Assembly (NCBI RefSeq): GCF_019511645.1 | Contig: NZ_JAEUAX010000002.1 | Coordinates: forward strand, 310,001 to 374,000 | Source: Microbacterium ureisolvens | GTDB taxonomy: Bacteria; Actinomycetota; Actinomycetes; Actinomycetales; Microbacteriaceae | Length of the DNA stretch: 64,000 nt | Direction of reading: 5' to 3' | Shown here: positions 1 through 7,933 of the stretch, in pieces | Layout of the letters: every line of letters starts with the position of its first letter | Position numbering within the stretch: the first letter of the stretch is position 1 | Program-made: the position numbers and the translations under genes | The notes under the pieces: generated by a model | What the model saw: the letters and a program-made list of their open reading frames with translations, nothing else | Told to the model about the DNA's origin: nothing | Databases searched by the model: none

Positions 1-1
1 C

Positions 2-34
2 CGCTGCTCGTTCGTCGCAGAGGTACGCCCCTGA
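2..34 (+). CDS. possible 3' end of an upstream gene (partial)
   Basis: Frame 2 runs from the window edge to a TGA at 32-34 with mostly G/C third positions and encodes a tail ending FVAEVRP. Too little is present to name it. As the next gene resembles the second half of FO synthase, a cofG-type first half upstream would be expected, but this is inference. A competing frame-1 reading ends at a TGA (55-57) that overlaps the next start, but it has poor codon use. Confidence 0.3.
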   Translation, partial: RCSFVAEVRP

Positions 35-53
35 CCGCGAATCGCGTACATCT

Positions 54-1187
54 GTGACGAACGGACTGGTGGGCGACGCCACCCGGCCCGAGACGACGGG
101 GGCAGGCGGCGCCGGGGACAGGACCGGCTCCCGGAGCGCTCGCCGGCTCGCCGAGGCGGCGGCGGCCGACCCGCTGGCGCTCGACGACGCCGAGTGGCTC
201 GCCCTCCTCGAAGCGACCTGCGACGACCTCGACGCGCTCGCGGCGACCGCTGACGACCTGCGGCGGTACACCGTGGGCGAGGCCGTCACCCTGGTGGTGA
301 ACCGCAACCTCACCTCCACAGGCCTGCGTGCCGTGACGAGCGACGACCCCGCGAGCTTCACGCTCGACGACGCCGGAGCCATCGCCGCGGACGCCTGGGA
401 TCTCGGCGCCACCGAGCTCTGCGTGCAGGGGCTCCTTCCTGCGGGCAAGGACCCGTCGGGCTACCTCGACATCGCGCGCGCGGTGAAGGCCGCGGCCCCC
501 GGCATCCACCTCCACGCGTACCGCCCGCAAGATGTGCGCGACCTCGCCGACCGCTCCGGCCTCGGCCTCGAGGGCGCGCTCGTCGCGATGCGCGAAGCGG
601 GCGTCGACACCGTGCCGGGCACCGGCGTCAAGATCCTGAGCGAGCGCGTGCGGGGGCTCGTCGCGCCCGCCGACCTCGAGATCGATCGCTGGGTCGAAGC
701 CATCACGGCCGCGCATCGCGCCGGGTTCCGCTCGACGAGCGTGATCTTCTACGGTCACGTCGAGACCGCCGCCGAGCGCATCGCGCACCTGCGGCAGCTG
801 CGCGCGATCCAGGACGAGACCGGCGGCTTCTCCGAGTTCGTGCCGATTCCGCTCCCCGGCCCGGCCGGCGGTGTGCCCCTCGTCCCCGGCCGCGCGCCGG
901 TCGACGAGCACCGCGCCATGGTCGCCGTGTCGCGACTGCTGCTGTCGGGCAGCATCCCGCACGTGCAGATCCCGTGGACGCGCGTCGGGCGCGACGCGGC
1001 GGCGGTGCTGCTGCAGTCGGGCGGCGACGACCTGGGCGGCACGCTGCTCGACGGTCGGGTGAAGCCCGAGGCGGGCATCGAGTTCGGGCAGGAGCTGCCG
1101 GTCGCCGACGCGACGGCGATGGTGGCGCGACTGTTCCGGCCGTTCCGCCTGCGCACGACGACCTACGGCCAGGTGGGGCCACGGTGA
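54..1187 (+). CDS. CofH-like (FO synthase subunit 2) protein lacking the radical-SAM cysteines
   Basis: The 377-residue protein follows the CofH half of actinobacterial FbiC along its whole length: DLRRYTVGEAVTLVVNRN, GATELCVQG, DTVPGTGVKIL, IFYGHVET, TGGFSEFVPIPLPGP, HVQIPWTRVG, DDLGGTLLDG and RTTTYGQ all sit in the expected order. CofH normally couples the 5-amino-uracil intermediate to tyrosine to make Fo, the F420 chromophore, using a [4Fe-4S] cluster held by CX3CX2C just after VNRN. Here that loop (residues 86-101) reads NLTSTGLRAVTSDDPA and has no cysteine; only two other cysteines occur (C56 and the ELCVQG one). A classical radical-SAM reaction therefore looks impossible. The GTG start precedes a roughly 30-residue variable leader. 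The stop overlaps the next gene's GTG (GTGA), so the genes are translationally coupled. It may be a divergent or scaffold paralogue; the true FO synthase would lie elsewhere. Confidence 0.85.
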   Translation: MTNGLVGDATRPETTGAGGAGDRTGSRSARRLAEAAAADPLALDDAEWLALLEATCDDLDALAATADDLRRYTVGEAVTLVVNRNLTSTGLRAVTSDDPASFTLDDAGAIAADAWDLGATELCVQGLLPAGKDPSGYLDIARAVKAAAPGIHLHAYRPQDVRDLADRSGLGLEGALVAMREAGVDTVPGTGVKILSERVRGLVAPADLEIDRWVEAITAAHRAGFRSTSVIFYGHVETAAERIAHLRQLRAIQDETGGFSEFVPIPLPGPAGGVPLVPGRAPVDEHRAMVAVSRLLLSGSIPHVQIPWTRVGRDAAAVLLQSGGDDLGGTLLDGRVKPEAGIEFGQELPVADATAMVARLFRPFRLRTTTYGQVGPR

Positions 1188-2653
1188 CCCGCGTCGAGGT
1201 CGCGATCGTCGGCGCCGGATTCGCCGGCATCGGCGTCGCGTCGGCACTGCGGCGCGCGGGGCGTGACGACTTCGTCCTACTGGAACGCGGGGCATCCGTC
1301 GGCGGCACCTGGCGTGACAACACGTACCCGGGCATCGCGTGCGACGTGCCCTCGCATCTCTACGGCTTCGCGACGCACCCGAACCCGGCGTGGTCGGGCA
1401 CGTACGCGAAGGGCGCGGAGATCCACGCGTACCTCGAGCACGTCGTGGACGTCGAGGACCTGCGAGAGCGCCTGCGCCTTCACACTCCGATGCGATCGGC
1501 CGAATGGGATGCCGTCCAGGAGGTGTGGCGCATCGCCACGCCCGACGGCGTCGTCGTGGCCGACGCGCTCGTGCTCGCGTGCGGACGCCTGACGGAGCCC
1601 GCCATCCCCCGGGTCCCCGGGCTCGAGCAGTTCCCCGGGCCTCTGTTCCACTCGGCGCGGTGGGATCACTCGGCCGACCTCGCCGGCGCACGTGTGGGGG
1701 TCGTGGGCACCGGGGCCAGCGCCGTGCAGATCGTGCCGGAGCTCGCCCGCACGGCTGCCCACGTCACGCTCTTCCAGCGCACGCCCGCGTGGATCGTGCC
1801 GCGCGGCGGCGGCGCTTACTCCGACGCCGACCGCGCCCGGTTCGCCGCGACCCCGCAGGCGCTGGAGGCCCTCCGTGCCGAGCTCTACGCCGAGGGCGAG
1901 GCCCGGTTCGCGTCGCGCTCGGGCGACTCCGCCGCGGCGGCCGAGGCCGAAGCAGTGGCGCGCGCACACCTCGAGCGACAGGTCACCGACCCGATGCTGC
2001 GCGCCGCGCTCACCCCGGACTACGCGTTCGGCTGCAAGCGCGTGCTGCTGTCGGACGACTTCTACCCCGCCGTGGCCTCCGACCGCGTCTCGCTCGTGAC
2101 CTCTGCTCTGGCCGAGGTCGACGGATCGACGCTCGTCGCGTCCGACGGCACCCGCCACGACGTCGACGCACTCGTGCTCGCGACGGGATTCGCCTCCACG
2201 CGCCAGCCGTACGCCGAGCTGGTCGTGGGCGAGGACGGAACGACGCTCGCCGAGCACTGGTCGGGCGGGATGACGGCGTTCGCCTCGACGGTCGTCGCGG
2301 GCTTCCCCAACCTCTTCGTGCTGAACGGGCCGAACGCGTCGCTCGGGCACTCGTCGTCCGTGCTGATGATCGAGGAGCAGGCGGGCTACGTCTCCCGGGT
2401 CCTCGACGGTCGCGCCGGCCGCGTGCTGCGGGTCGACCCCGAGGCCGAGCGCGCCTACACCGACGAGATCGCGCAGGCTGCAGCATCCACCCGCTGGATG
2501 ACGGGCGGATGCCGCAACTGGTACGTCGACGAGCGCTCGGGCCGGCTCGCGCTGCTGTGGCCGGGCACGGTCGACGCCTTCCGCGAGCGGCTCGCTCGGG
2601 CCGACGGCTCCGAGTTCGTCCCCGAACCCGCTCTCGAAGGGAGCACTCAATGA
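1184..2653 (+). CDS. FAD/NADPH Baeyer-Villiger-type monooxygenase
   Basis: A 489-residue class B flavoprotein. The FAD-binding GxGxxG motif is at the N-terminus (VGAGFAGIG), followed by GGTWRDNTYPG, typical of Baeyer-Villiger monooxygenases. The family fingerprint FxGxxxHxxxW is present as FPGPLFHSARW, and the second Rossmann motif follows (VVGTGASAVQ). Such enzymes insert oxygen next to a ketone using NADPH and O2; the substrate cannot be told here. The GTG start at 1184 overlaps the upstream stop (GTGA), and the gene ends ATGA into the F420 dehydrogenase, so it is embedded in the F420 operon. A longer in-frame reading beginning at 974 is rejected because it would run through the upstream gene. 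Confidence 0.88.
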   Translation: MTRVEVAIVGAGFAGIGVASALRRAGRDDFVLLERGASVGGTWRDNTYPGIACDVPSHLYGFATHPNPAWSGTYAKGAEIHAYLEHVVDVEDLRERLRLHTPMRSAEWDAVQEVWRIATPDGVVVADALVLACGRLTEPAIPRVPGLEQFPGPLFHSARWDHSADLAGARVGVVGTGASAVQIVPELARTAAHVTLFQRTPAWIVPRGGGAYSDADRARFAATPQALEALRAELYAEGEARFASRSGDSAAAAEAEAVARAHLERQVTDPMLRAALTPDYAFGCKRVLLSDDFYPAVASDRVSLVTSALAEVDGSTLVASDGTRHDVDALVLATGFASTRQPYAELVVGEDGTTLAEHWSGGMTAFASTVVAGFPNLFVLNGPNASLGHSSSVLMIEEQAGYVSRVLDGRAGRVLRVDPEAERAYTDEIAQAAASTRWMTGGCRNWYVDERSGRLALLWPGTVDAFRERLARADGSEFVPEPALEGSTQ

Positions 2654-3663
2654 CCGTCCCCCTGCGCTTCGGGTACAAGGCCTCCGCCGAGCAGTTCGGC
2701 CCGGCCGAGCTGCTCGACTATGCGATCCAGGCCGAGGAGGCCGGGTTCGACTCGGTCTTCATCTCGGACCACCTCCAGCCGTGGCTGCACGACGGAGGCC
2801 ACGCCCCGGCATCCGTCCCCTGGCTGGGCGCCCTCGGCGCGAAGACGTCGCGCGTGCTGATCGGCACGTCGGTGCTGACGCCGACGTTCCGGTACAACCC
2901 GACCGTCGTCGCGCAGGACTTCGCGACGCTCGGCGTGATGTACCCGGGGCGCGTGATCCTGGGCGTCGGCACCGGCGAGGCGCTCAACGAGGCGAACCTC
3001 GGCATCGCGTGGCCCGACCCGCCCGAGCGGTTCCAGCGGCTCAAGGAGGCGATCGGCCTCATCCGCCGGCTCTGGTCGGAGGACCGCGTCAACTTCGACG
3101 GCACGTACTATCACGCGCACAACATCACGATCTACGACAAGCTCCCCGAGCCCGTGCCGATCTACATCGGCGCCGCCGGCCCGGCGGCCACGCGCCTGGC
3201 CGGACGCATCGCCGACGGCTTCATCACCACGAGCGGAAAGAAGCGCGAGCTCTACACCGACACGCTGCTGCCCGCGCTGCACGAGGGGCTCGAGAAGGCC
3301 GGCCGCCCGGCCGACGCGATCGACACGCTGATGGAGATCAAGGTCTCCCTCGACGAGACGGTCGAGGCGGCGAAGGAGAAGACCCGCTTCTGGGCGCCGC
3401 TCGCGCTCACGCCCGAGGAGAAGATGGGCGTCGACGACCCGATCGAGATGCAGAGGCTGGGCGAGGCCCTTCCCATCGAGCGCGCGGCGTCGCGGTTCAT
3501 CGTGTCGGACGACCCCGACGAGCACGTCGAGCGCATCGGCTGGTATATCGGCCTCGGCTTCCGCCACCTCGTCTTCCACGACCCCGGGCACGACCAGGGC
3601 GCCTTCCTGCGGATGTACGGCGAAGAGATCCTTCCGCGCCTGCGCGCGAAGTACGGTCAGTGA
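2650..3663 (+). CDS. fgd: F420-dependent glucose-6-phosphate dehydrogenase-type luciferase-like oxidoreductase
   Basis: The 337-residue protein has the length and core of mycobacterial Fgd1. It starts with the GYKASAEQF signature and has SDHLQPW with the catalytic His41 and Trp45, then LTPTFRYNPT and GVGTGEALNE (the acidic catalytic Glu). The phosphate-clamp positions known from Fgd1 also appear conserved: Lys in TSGKK, Lys in TPEEKMGVDDPIEM and Arg in AASRFIV. Fgd oxidises glucose-6-phosphate to 6-phosphogluconolactone and reduces F420 to F420H2, feeding F420H2-dependent reductases. The ATG overlaps the upstream stop, and its own stop overlaps the cofC GTG, which supports a dedicated F420 operon. 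Activity on another sugar phosphate is possible because F420 dehydrogenases in this clade vary in substrate. Confidence 0.88.
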   Translation: MTVPLRFGYKASAEQFGPAELLDYAIQAEEAGFDSVFISDHLQPWLHDGGHAPASVPWLGALGAKTSRVLIGTSVLTPTFRYNPTVVAQDFATLGVMYPGRVILGVGTGEALNEANLGIAWPDPPERFQRLKEAIGLIRRLWSEDRVNFDGTYYHAHNITIYDKLPEPVPIYIGAAGPAATRLAGRIADGFITTSGKKRELYTDTLLPALHEGLEKAGRPADAIDTLMEIKVSLDETVEAAKEKTRFWAPLALTPEEKMGVDDPIEMQRLGEALPIERAASRFIVSDDPDEHVERIGWYIGLGFRHLVFHDPGHDQGAFLRMYGEEILPRLRAKYGQ

Positions 3664-4334
3664 GGGGTCTGTTCCGGAGGCGGGAGCCGGCGCCACCGGC
3701 ATCGGCCTCGCCGCGCTGGGTCGTCGTGATCCCGGTCAAGCGAGCGGCCCACGGCAAGTCGCGGCTCGACGTGCCGGGCGCGGATCGCGCCGACCTCGCC
3801 CGCGCGATCGCCCTCGACACGATCGAGGCTGCGGCGCGGTGCGAGCTCGTGCTCCAGGTGGTCGTCGTGTCGGACGATCCGGTGCTCGCGCGCGAGTCGG
3901 CGATGATCCCCGCCCTCCGGTTCGTGCCCGAGGGAGAGACCCGCGGCCTCGACGCGGCGGTCGCGACGGGGATGACGGCGATCGATCGGGACGGACGGAT
4001 GCCGCGGGCCGCCCTCCTCGGCGACCTCCCGTCCTTGCGACCCGTTGACCTCGCCGACGCGCTTCAGGCCGCGGCATCCGTCGACCGCGCCGTCGTCGCC
4101 GACGCGGAGGGCACCGGTTCGACCCTCGTGACCGCCGCGCCCGGAGTGGCGTGGACGTCGTCGTTCGGAGACGGCTCGTTCGCACGGCACGTCGCGCTCG
4201 GCTGCCAGGCGCTGGCGGTGACGGATGCCTCGACCCTGCGCCGCGACGTCGACACCGCCGCGCAGCTCCAGGTCGCTCGGGCACTCGGCCTCGGTTCTCG
4301 CACGGCGGCGCTGGTCGCAGACGCCGCCGTCTGA
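3660..4334 (+). CDS. cofC: 2-phospho-L-lactate / phosphoenolpyruvate guanylyltransferase CofC (FbiD)
   Basis: A 224-residue nucleotidyltransferase that activates a three-carbon phospho-acid with GTP for attachment to Fo by CofD. Family motifs seen are WVVVIPVKRAAHGKSRL (nucleotide-binding loop), LGDLPSL, GTGSTLV, FGDGSF followed by a His, and LRRDVDT near the C-terminus. About 17 N-terminal residues, rich in Arg, Ala and Pro, precede the fold and are not conserved in the family. The GTG start overlaps the fgd stop (GTGA). Its partner cofD lies 1.3 kb downstream on the opposite strand, so the F420 pathway is split into two facing operons. Confidence 0.9.
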   Translation: MRGLFRRREPAPPASASPRWVVVIPVKRAAHGKSRLDVPGADRADLARAIALDTIEAAARCELVLQVVVVSDDPVLARESAMIPALRFVPEGETRGLDAAVATGMTAIDRDGRMPRAALLGDLPSLRPVDLADALQAAASVDRAVVADAEGTGSTLVTAAPGVAWTSSFGDGSFARHVALGCQALAVTDASTLRRDVDTAAQLQVARALGLGSRTAALVADAAV

Positions 4335-4408
4335 CACCCTCGGGCCGCCGCGCCGCCAATTGTGCGCGGAAACCTGCCACCCCGGCTCGCGGGCGCTGCC
4401 CCTCTCGG

Positions 4409-4414
4409 TAGCGT
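4409..4414 (+). promoter_or_regulatory. -10 box TAGCGT, leaderless promoter for the cupin gene
   Basis: TAGCGT ends 6 bases before the ATG at 4421, so transcription should start at or next to the start codon. No Shine-Dalgarno-like sequence fits between. The same spacing recurs at many genes in this window. Confidence 0.6.
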
Positions 4415-4420
4415 GGCGGG

Positions 4421-4852
4421 ATGAGCGACTACCAGGTGCTGGAGATGGGCGGACTCGACCAGTGGCGGGCGCACTACGGCGGGTTCACGCCGCAGAAGTC
4501 GCGCGACGGGCGCCGCGTCGTCGACCACGACCTGACGATGCAGTACATCGGCATGACCGCGAACGCGTTCGAGCCCGGCGAGCAGGCCGGCTACTGGCAC
4601 ACCCACGCCCGCGTCGAGGAGCTGTACGTCTTCCTCGCCGGCCGGGGTCAGATGGGCCTGGACGACGAGATCGTCGACGTCGGCCCCGGCACCGTGGTGC
4701 GGGTCGGCCAGGGCGTATGGCGCACCTGGCGCGCGACGCCCGACAGCCCCGAGCAGCTGCGGTGGCTGTGCATCCGCGCCGGCGGGGAGGAGCTTCCGCA
4801 TCTGCCCGACGACAGCACCCGCGACAACGATCGCCCCTCGCCCTGGGCCTGA
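4421..4852 (+). CDS. cupin-domain protein
   Basis: A 143-residue single-domain cupin. The first cupin motif is present with metal ligands (WHTHARVEELYVFLAGRGQM: His-x-His and Glu). The second motif, GTVVRVGQGVWRTWRA, has Trp/Arg where a third metal-binding His usually sits, so metal binding may be altered or absent. It is a soluble beta-barrel with no signal peptide. It stands alone, divergent from nothing and convergent with the tauE operon, and has its own leaderless promoter. Function could be sugar or small-molecule binding, or isomerisation; nothing in the sequence decides this. Confidence 0.8.
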   Translation: MSDYQVLEMGGLDQWRAHYGGFTPQKSRDGRRVVDHDLTMQYIGMTANAFEPGEQAGYWHTHARVEELYVFLAGRGQMGLDDEIVDVGPGTVVRVGQGVWRTWRATPDSPEQLRWLCIRAGGEELPHLPDDSTRDNDRPSPWA

Positions 4853-4861
4853 CTGTTCCCG

Positions 4862-5605
4862 TCAGACGATCAGCAGGTAGACCGCGCCGACGATCGTGAA
4901 GGCGATCACGAGCTTCTCGAACACCGACTGCGGCATCCGGTCGGCGAGCCAGCGGCCTCCGAACGCCGCGACGACCACCAGCGGGACGAGCACGAGATCG
5001 ATAAGGAGTCCCGGCACGGTGATGATCCCGATGCCGATCGAGAACGGCACCTTGAACAGGTTGACGATCGCGAAGAACCACGCCGCCGTGCCGAGGAAGG
5101 CCTTCACCTCGAATCGGGCGGCGAGGAAGTACATCGACATCACGGGCCCCGCGGCGTTCGCGACCATCGTGGTGAAACCGCCGAGGGTGCCGTAGGTCGC
5201 CGCGGCGACGCGGTGCGAGCCTCCGGTCTCGACCTCGGCGGCGAACCGGCGTCGCAGCAGCGTGATGGCGATCACCGCGAGCAGGATCACGCCGATCGAC
5301 TTCTTCACCCAGACGTCGTCGGCGAACCACAGGAAGACCACGCCCAGCAGCACGCCCAACACGACCGCGGGGGCGAGCCGCAGGAGGGTCCGCCAGTCCG
5401 CGTGCCGGCGATACATCGTCACGGCGAAGATGTCCGCGACGATCAGGAGGAGGAGCAGGACTCCCGTCGACTGCTTGGCCGGGAGCACGGCCGCGAAGAT
5501 CGCGACGGCGATCGTGCCGGCGCCGGGCACGGCGGTCTTCGACAGGCCGACGACCACCGCCCCGATGCCGAGCAGGGCCCACGCCCACCACGCGAGTTCG
5601 GGCAC
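4862..5605 (-). CDS. TauE/SafE (TSUP) family membrane permease
   Basis: A 247-residue, very hydrophobic protein with about eight predicted membrane segments and the TSUP-type openings GIGAVVVGLSKTAVPGAG and GGFTTMVANAAGPVMSMYFL. The family exports or imports small sulfur- or carbon-containing anions such as sulfite, sulfoacetate or taurine-related compounds. The start is a GTG two bases after the cofD stop, so it is translationally coupled as the last gene of hemD-cofD-tauE. The link with F420 genes suggests, without proof, transport of an anion related to phospho-lactate metabolism, or simple hitch-hiking. Confidence 0.85.
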   Translation of the reverse strand: MPELAWWAWALLGIGAVVVGLSKTAVPGAGTIAVAIFAAVLPAKQSTGVLLLLLIVADIFAVTMYRRHADWRTLLRLAPAVVLGVLLGVVFLWFADDVWVKKSIGVILLAVIAITLLRRRFAAEVETGGSHRVAAATYGTLGGFTTMVANAAGPVMSMYFLAARFEVKAFLGTAAWFFAIVNLFKVPFSIGIGIITVPGLLIDLVLVPLVVVAAFGGRWLADRMPQSVFEKLVIAFTIVGAVYLLIV

Positions 5606-5607
5606 TG

Positions 5608-6591
5608 TCAGAGCCCGGCGGCGGTGAGCGCCGCCTCGCCGAGGGCGCTCCGGCGCGCAGCATCCGTCATCCACAGCGGGCGCACGAGCGGACGGATGCC
5701 GAGCCCGGCCACCGCGCCGGCGGCGGCCTCGTCCTCTTCGGCGAGGAGCCACGCGTCCAGCAGCCCGCGGCTCTCGCGGGCACCGTAGAGGCCGGCGACC
5801 GCCGCCGCGGAGGTCTCGACGCCGATCGCGGTGAGGCACACGTCGGCCATGCCGCGCACGACCTTGCCGCCGATGATCGGCGAGACGCCCACGATCGGCG
5901 CGGCAGTCGCGCGCAGCGCCTCGCGCACGCCCGGCACCCCGAGGATCGGGCCGATCGACACGACCGGGTTCGAGGGGGCGAGCAGCACGGCGTCGGCTGC
6001 GGCGATCGCCTCGGCGACGCCGGGGGCCGCGGTGGCGGTGTCGATGCCGGGGTTCTCGAAGCGCGTCGGCGTGAGGGTCGCGCGGTGGCGCGTCCACCAT
6101 TCCTGGAAGTGCAGGCGCGTGCCGTCGTCGAGCACGACCATGGTGTCGACCTCGGCGTCGGTCATCGGCAGCAAGCGGGCGCCGAGGTCCCAGCGGTGCG
6201 ACATGCGCTCGAGCACGTCTGTCGGGGTGAGGCCCTCGCGCAGCCAGCCGGTGCGGGCGAGGTGCGTGCCGAGATCGAGGTCGCCGAGGGTGAACCACGG
6301 CCAGCCGGCGCCCCATTCCTGCAGCTCGTGGTTGACCCGCTCGCTGTCGCCCCGGCGGCCCCAGCCGCGTTCGGTGTCGTTGACGCCCGCGAGGGCGTAG
6401 GTGATCGAGTCGACGTCGGGTTGCAGCCGCACGCCCGACAGCCAGATGTCGTCGCCGGTGTTGACCACGACGGTGAGCGCCGCGGCGGTGTCGTCGACGC
6501 CGCGGGCGCGCAGCGCCCCGCGCACACCGAGCACGAAGCGGGAGCCGCCGACGCCGCCCGCGAGCACGACGATGCGAGGCGTGCCGGTCAC
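5608..6591 (-). CDS. cofD: 2-phospho-L-lactate transferase CofD (FbiA)
   Basis: A 327-residue enzyme that transfers the phospholactyl (or dehydro form, phosphoenolpyruvyl) group from the GDP-activated donor made by CofC to Fo, giving F420-0. The signature GGVGGSRFV is at the N-terminus, followed by VVNTGDD, the long GVNDTERGWGR stretch, GDLDLGTHL, LLAPSNPVVSIGPIL and VSPIIGGKVV. The start is GTG, 7 bases after the hemD stop, and the gene is followed at 2 bases by tauE. No fbiB (F420 ligase) is seen in the window. Position opposite the cofC operon supports a shared pathway. Confidence 0.93.
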   Translation of the reverse strand: MTGTPRIVVLAGGVGGSRFVLGVRGALRARGVDDTAAALTVVVNTGDDIWLSGVRLQPDVDSITYALAGVNDTERGWGRRGDSERVNHELQEWGAGWPWFTLGDLDLGTHLARTGWLREGLTPTDVLERMSHRWDLGARLLPMTDAEVDTMVVLDDGTRLHFQEWWTRHRATLTPTRFENPGIDTATAAPGVAEAIAAADAVLLAPSNPVVSIGPILGVPGVREALRATAAPIVGVSPIIGGKVVRGMADVCLTAIGVETSAAAVAGLYGARESRGLLDAWLLAEEDEAAAGAVAGLGIRPLVRPLWMTDAARRSALGEAALTAAGL

Positions 6592-6598
6592 AGGAGGG

Positions 6599-7447
6599 TC
6601 AGTTCCGGGTGTCCATGCCGCCGAGACGCGGGATCATGCCGGTCTTGGGGGCGAACTCGTCGGCCGCGTGCGGGAGGGAGAACTTGCCGACGGCGTCGAT
6701 GAGGGCGTCGACGGTCTGCGCGTCGGCGATGACGTCCACGTCGAGGCCGGCGCGGCGCGCGTCCTTCGCGGTGCGCGGGCCGATCGCGGCGATGAGGGTG
6801 GTCTCGGGGATCTCGGGGAACTGCTCGTGCACCTGCTGCGCGACCGAGCCGCTGGTGACGAGGATGGCGTTGATCCGGCCGGACTGGACGTCTTCGGCGA
6901 TGCGCTCGGTCACCGGCACCCCGACGGTGCGGTAGGCGACGACGCTGCGGACGCGGTGCCCCGCCTCGGTGAGCATGCGGGTGAGGACCGGCTTCGCGAT
7001 CTCGCTGCGGAGGGTGAGGATGTCGCGGGGCTCGGGCTCGAGGGCGATGAGCTGCTCGGCCATCCCGGCCGCGGAGTTGTCGCGCTCGGGCACGAGGTCG
7101 ACACGGTAGCCGACGGCGAGGAGCGCGGCGGCCGTCGTCTCGCCCACGGCGGCGATCTTCGTCGTCGCCGGCACGACCGCGCGATACGCGTAGAGGACAT
7201 CGACCGTGGTCGCGCTCGTGACCGTCAGCCAGTCGAACCTGCCGGCGGCGAGGTCGGCGAGCGCCTGATCGAGCGACGCCTGGTCGTTCGTGGGGGCGAA
7301 GTTGATGAGCGGGGCGATCACGGGGATCGCACCCTGGCGGCGCAGCGTCGCCGCGACGCCGTCGCCCCAGGGGCCGCCGCGGGGCACGAGAACGCGCCAG
7401 CCGGCCAAGGGCTTGACGGACTGGTGCTGTGCTGCGGCGGTGTTCAT
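6599..7447 (-). CDS. hemD: uroporphyrinogen-III synthase (HemD-type)
   Basis: A 282-residue protein with the two-lobed HemD pattern: GWRVLVPRGG at the start, DWLTVTSATTV, KIAAVGETTAAAL, the hinge LTLRSEIAKPVLTRML, then INAILVTSGSVAQQV and LIAAIGPRTAKDA. HemD closes and inverts ring D of hydroxymethylbilane to form uroporphyrinogen III for heme, siroheme and cobalamin. The first ATG matching the domain start (7447) is chosen; a GTG at 7486 would add 13 unconvincing residues. It opens the hemD-cofD-tauE operon, an unusual pairing of tetrapyrrole and F420 synthesis. The 186 bases upstream contain no gene; I see no firm promoter there. Confidence 0.88.
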   Translation of the reverse strand: MNTAAAQHQSVKPLAGWRVLVPRGGPWGDGVAATLRRQGAIPVIAPLINFAPTNDQASLDQALADLAAGRFDWLTVTSATTVDVLYAYRAVVPATTKIAAVGETTAAALLAVGYRVDLVPERDNSAAGMAEQLIALEPEPRDILTLRSEIAKPVLTRMLTEAGHRVRSVVAYRTVGVPVTERIAEDVQSGRINAILVTSGSVAQQVHEQFPEIPETTLIAAIGPRTAKDARRAGLDVDVIADAQTVDALIDAVGKFSLPHAADEFAPKTGMIPRLGGMDTRN

Positions 7448-7633
7448 AAGGGGTCGACTCTCGATGGTGCTCAGTCGGCCGCCCACGAAGCTCGAGACAG
7501 CCGATGCGCGATGGGAATCGGGTTCGCGCTATCGGCAGCTAACGCACCATTGCACTGCCTTGCCTCCCGAGCATACCCCCGATCGAGGACCGCGTTGCCT
7601 CGGCGGCGGCGGCGAGCGGGAATGCGGGCCGGA

Positions 7634-7933
7634 TCAGCGGGTATAGAGGCGCACGAAGCCCCAGACCGCCGCGCCGACGGCCACGGCGCCGGCGATGACG
7701 GCGACGGCGGTGAGCGCGGGATTGCGCCGATTGAAAGCGCGAGCGCGTTCGATGTTCTCGTCGAGCGCCTGTTCGACCCGGCGGGGGACGTTCGCCTTCT
7801 CCTCGATGGCGGCGAGCGCCGCCTTGAGCTCGGTCCTCGCCTGCTCGACGGGATCAGTGATCCCGAGGGGCACAGCCGTGCGAGGCAGCGCGACCGGGTT
7901 CTTCGACAGCGGAACGGGCGCGTCAGAGCTCAT
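7634..7933 (-). CDS. DUF3618 family small membrane protein
   Basis: A 99-residue protein with DPVEQARTELKAALAAIEEKANVPRRVEQ, the DUF3618 hallmark (helical segment before the membrane), then one C-terminal membrane helix (ALTAVAVIAGAVAVGAAVWGFV) ending in a short basic tail. Its start overlaps the end of the Holin-X gene by 11 bases, so the two are co-translated. The YtxH / Holin-X / DUF3618 trio is common in actinobacteria and is usually interpreted as an envelope-associated set; no biochemical role is known to me. Confidence 0.85.
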   Translation of the reverse strand: MSSDAPVPLSKNPVALPRTAVPLGITDPVEQARTELKAALAAIEEKANVPRRVEQALDENIERARAFNRRNPALTAVAVIAGAVAVGAAVWGFVRLYTR

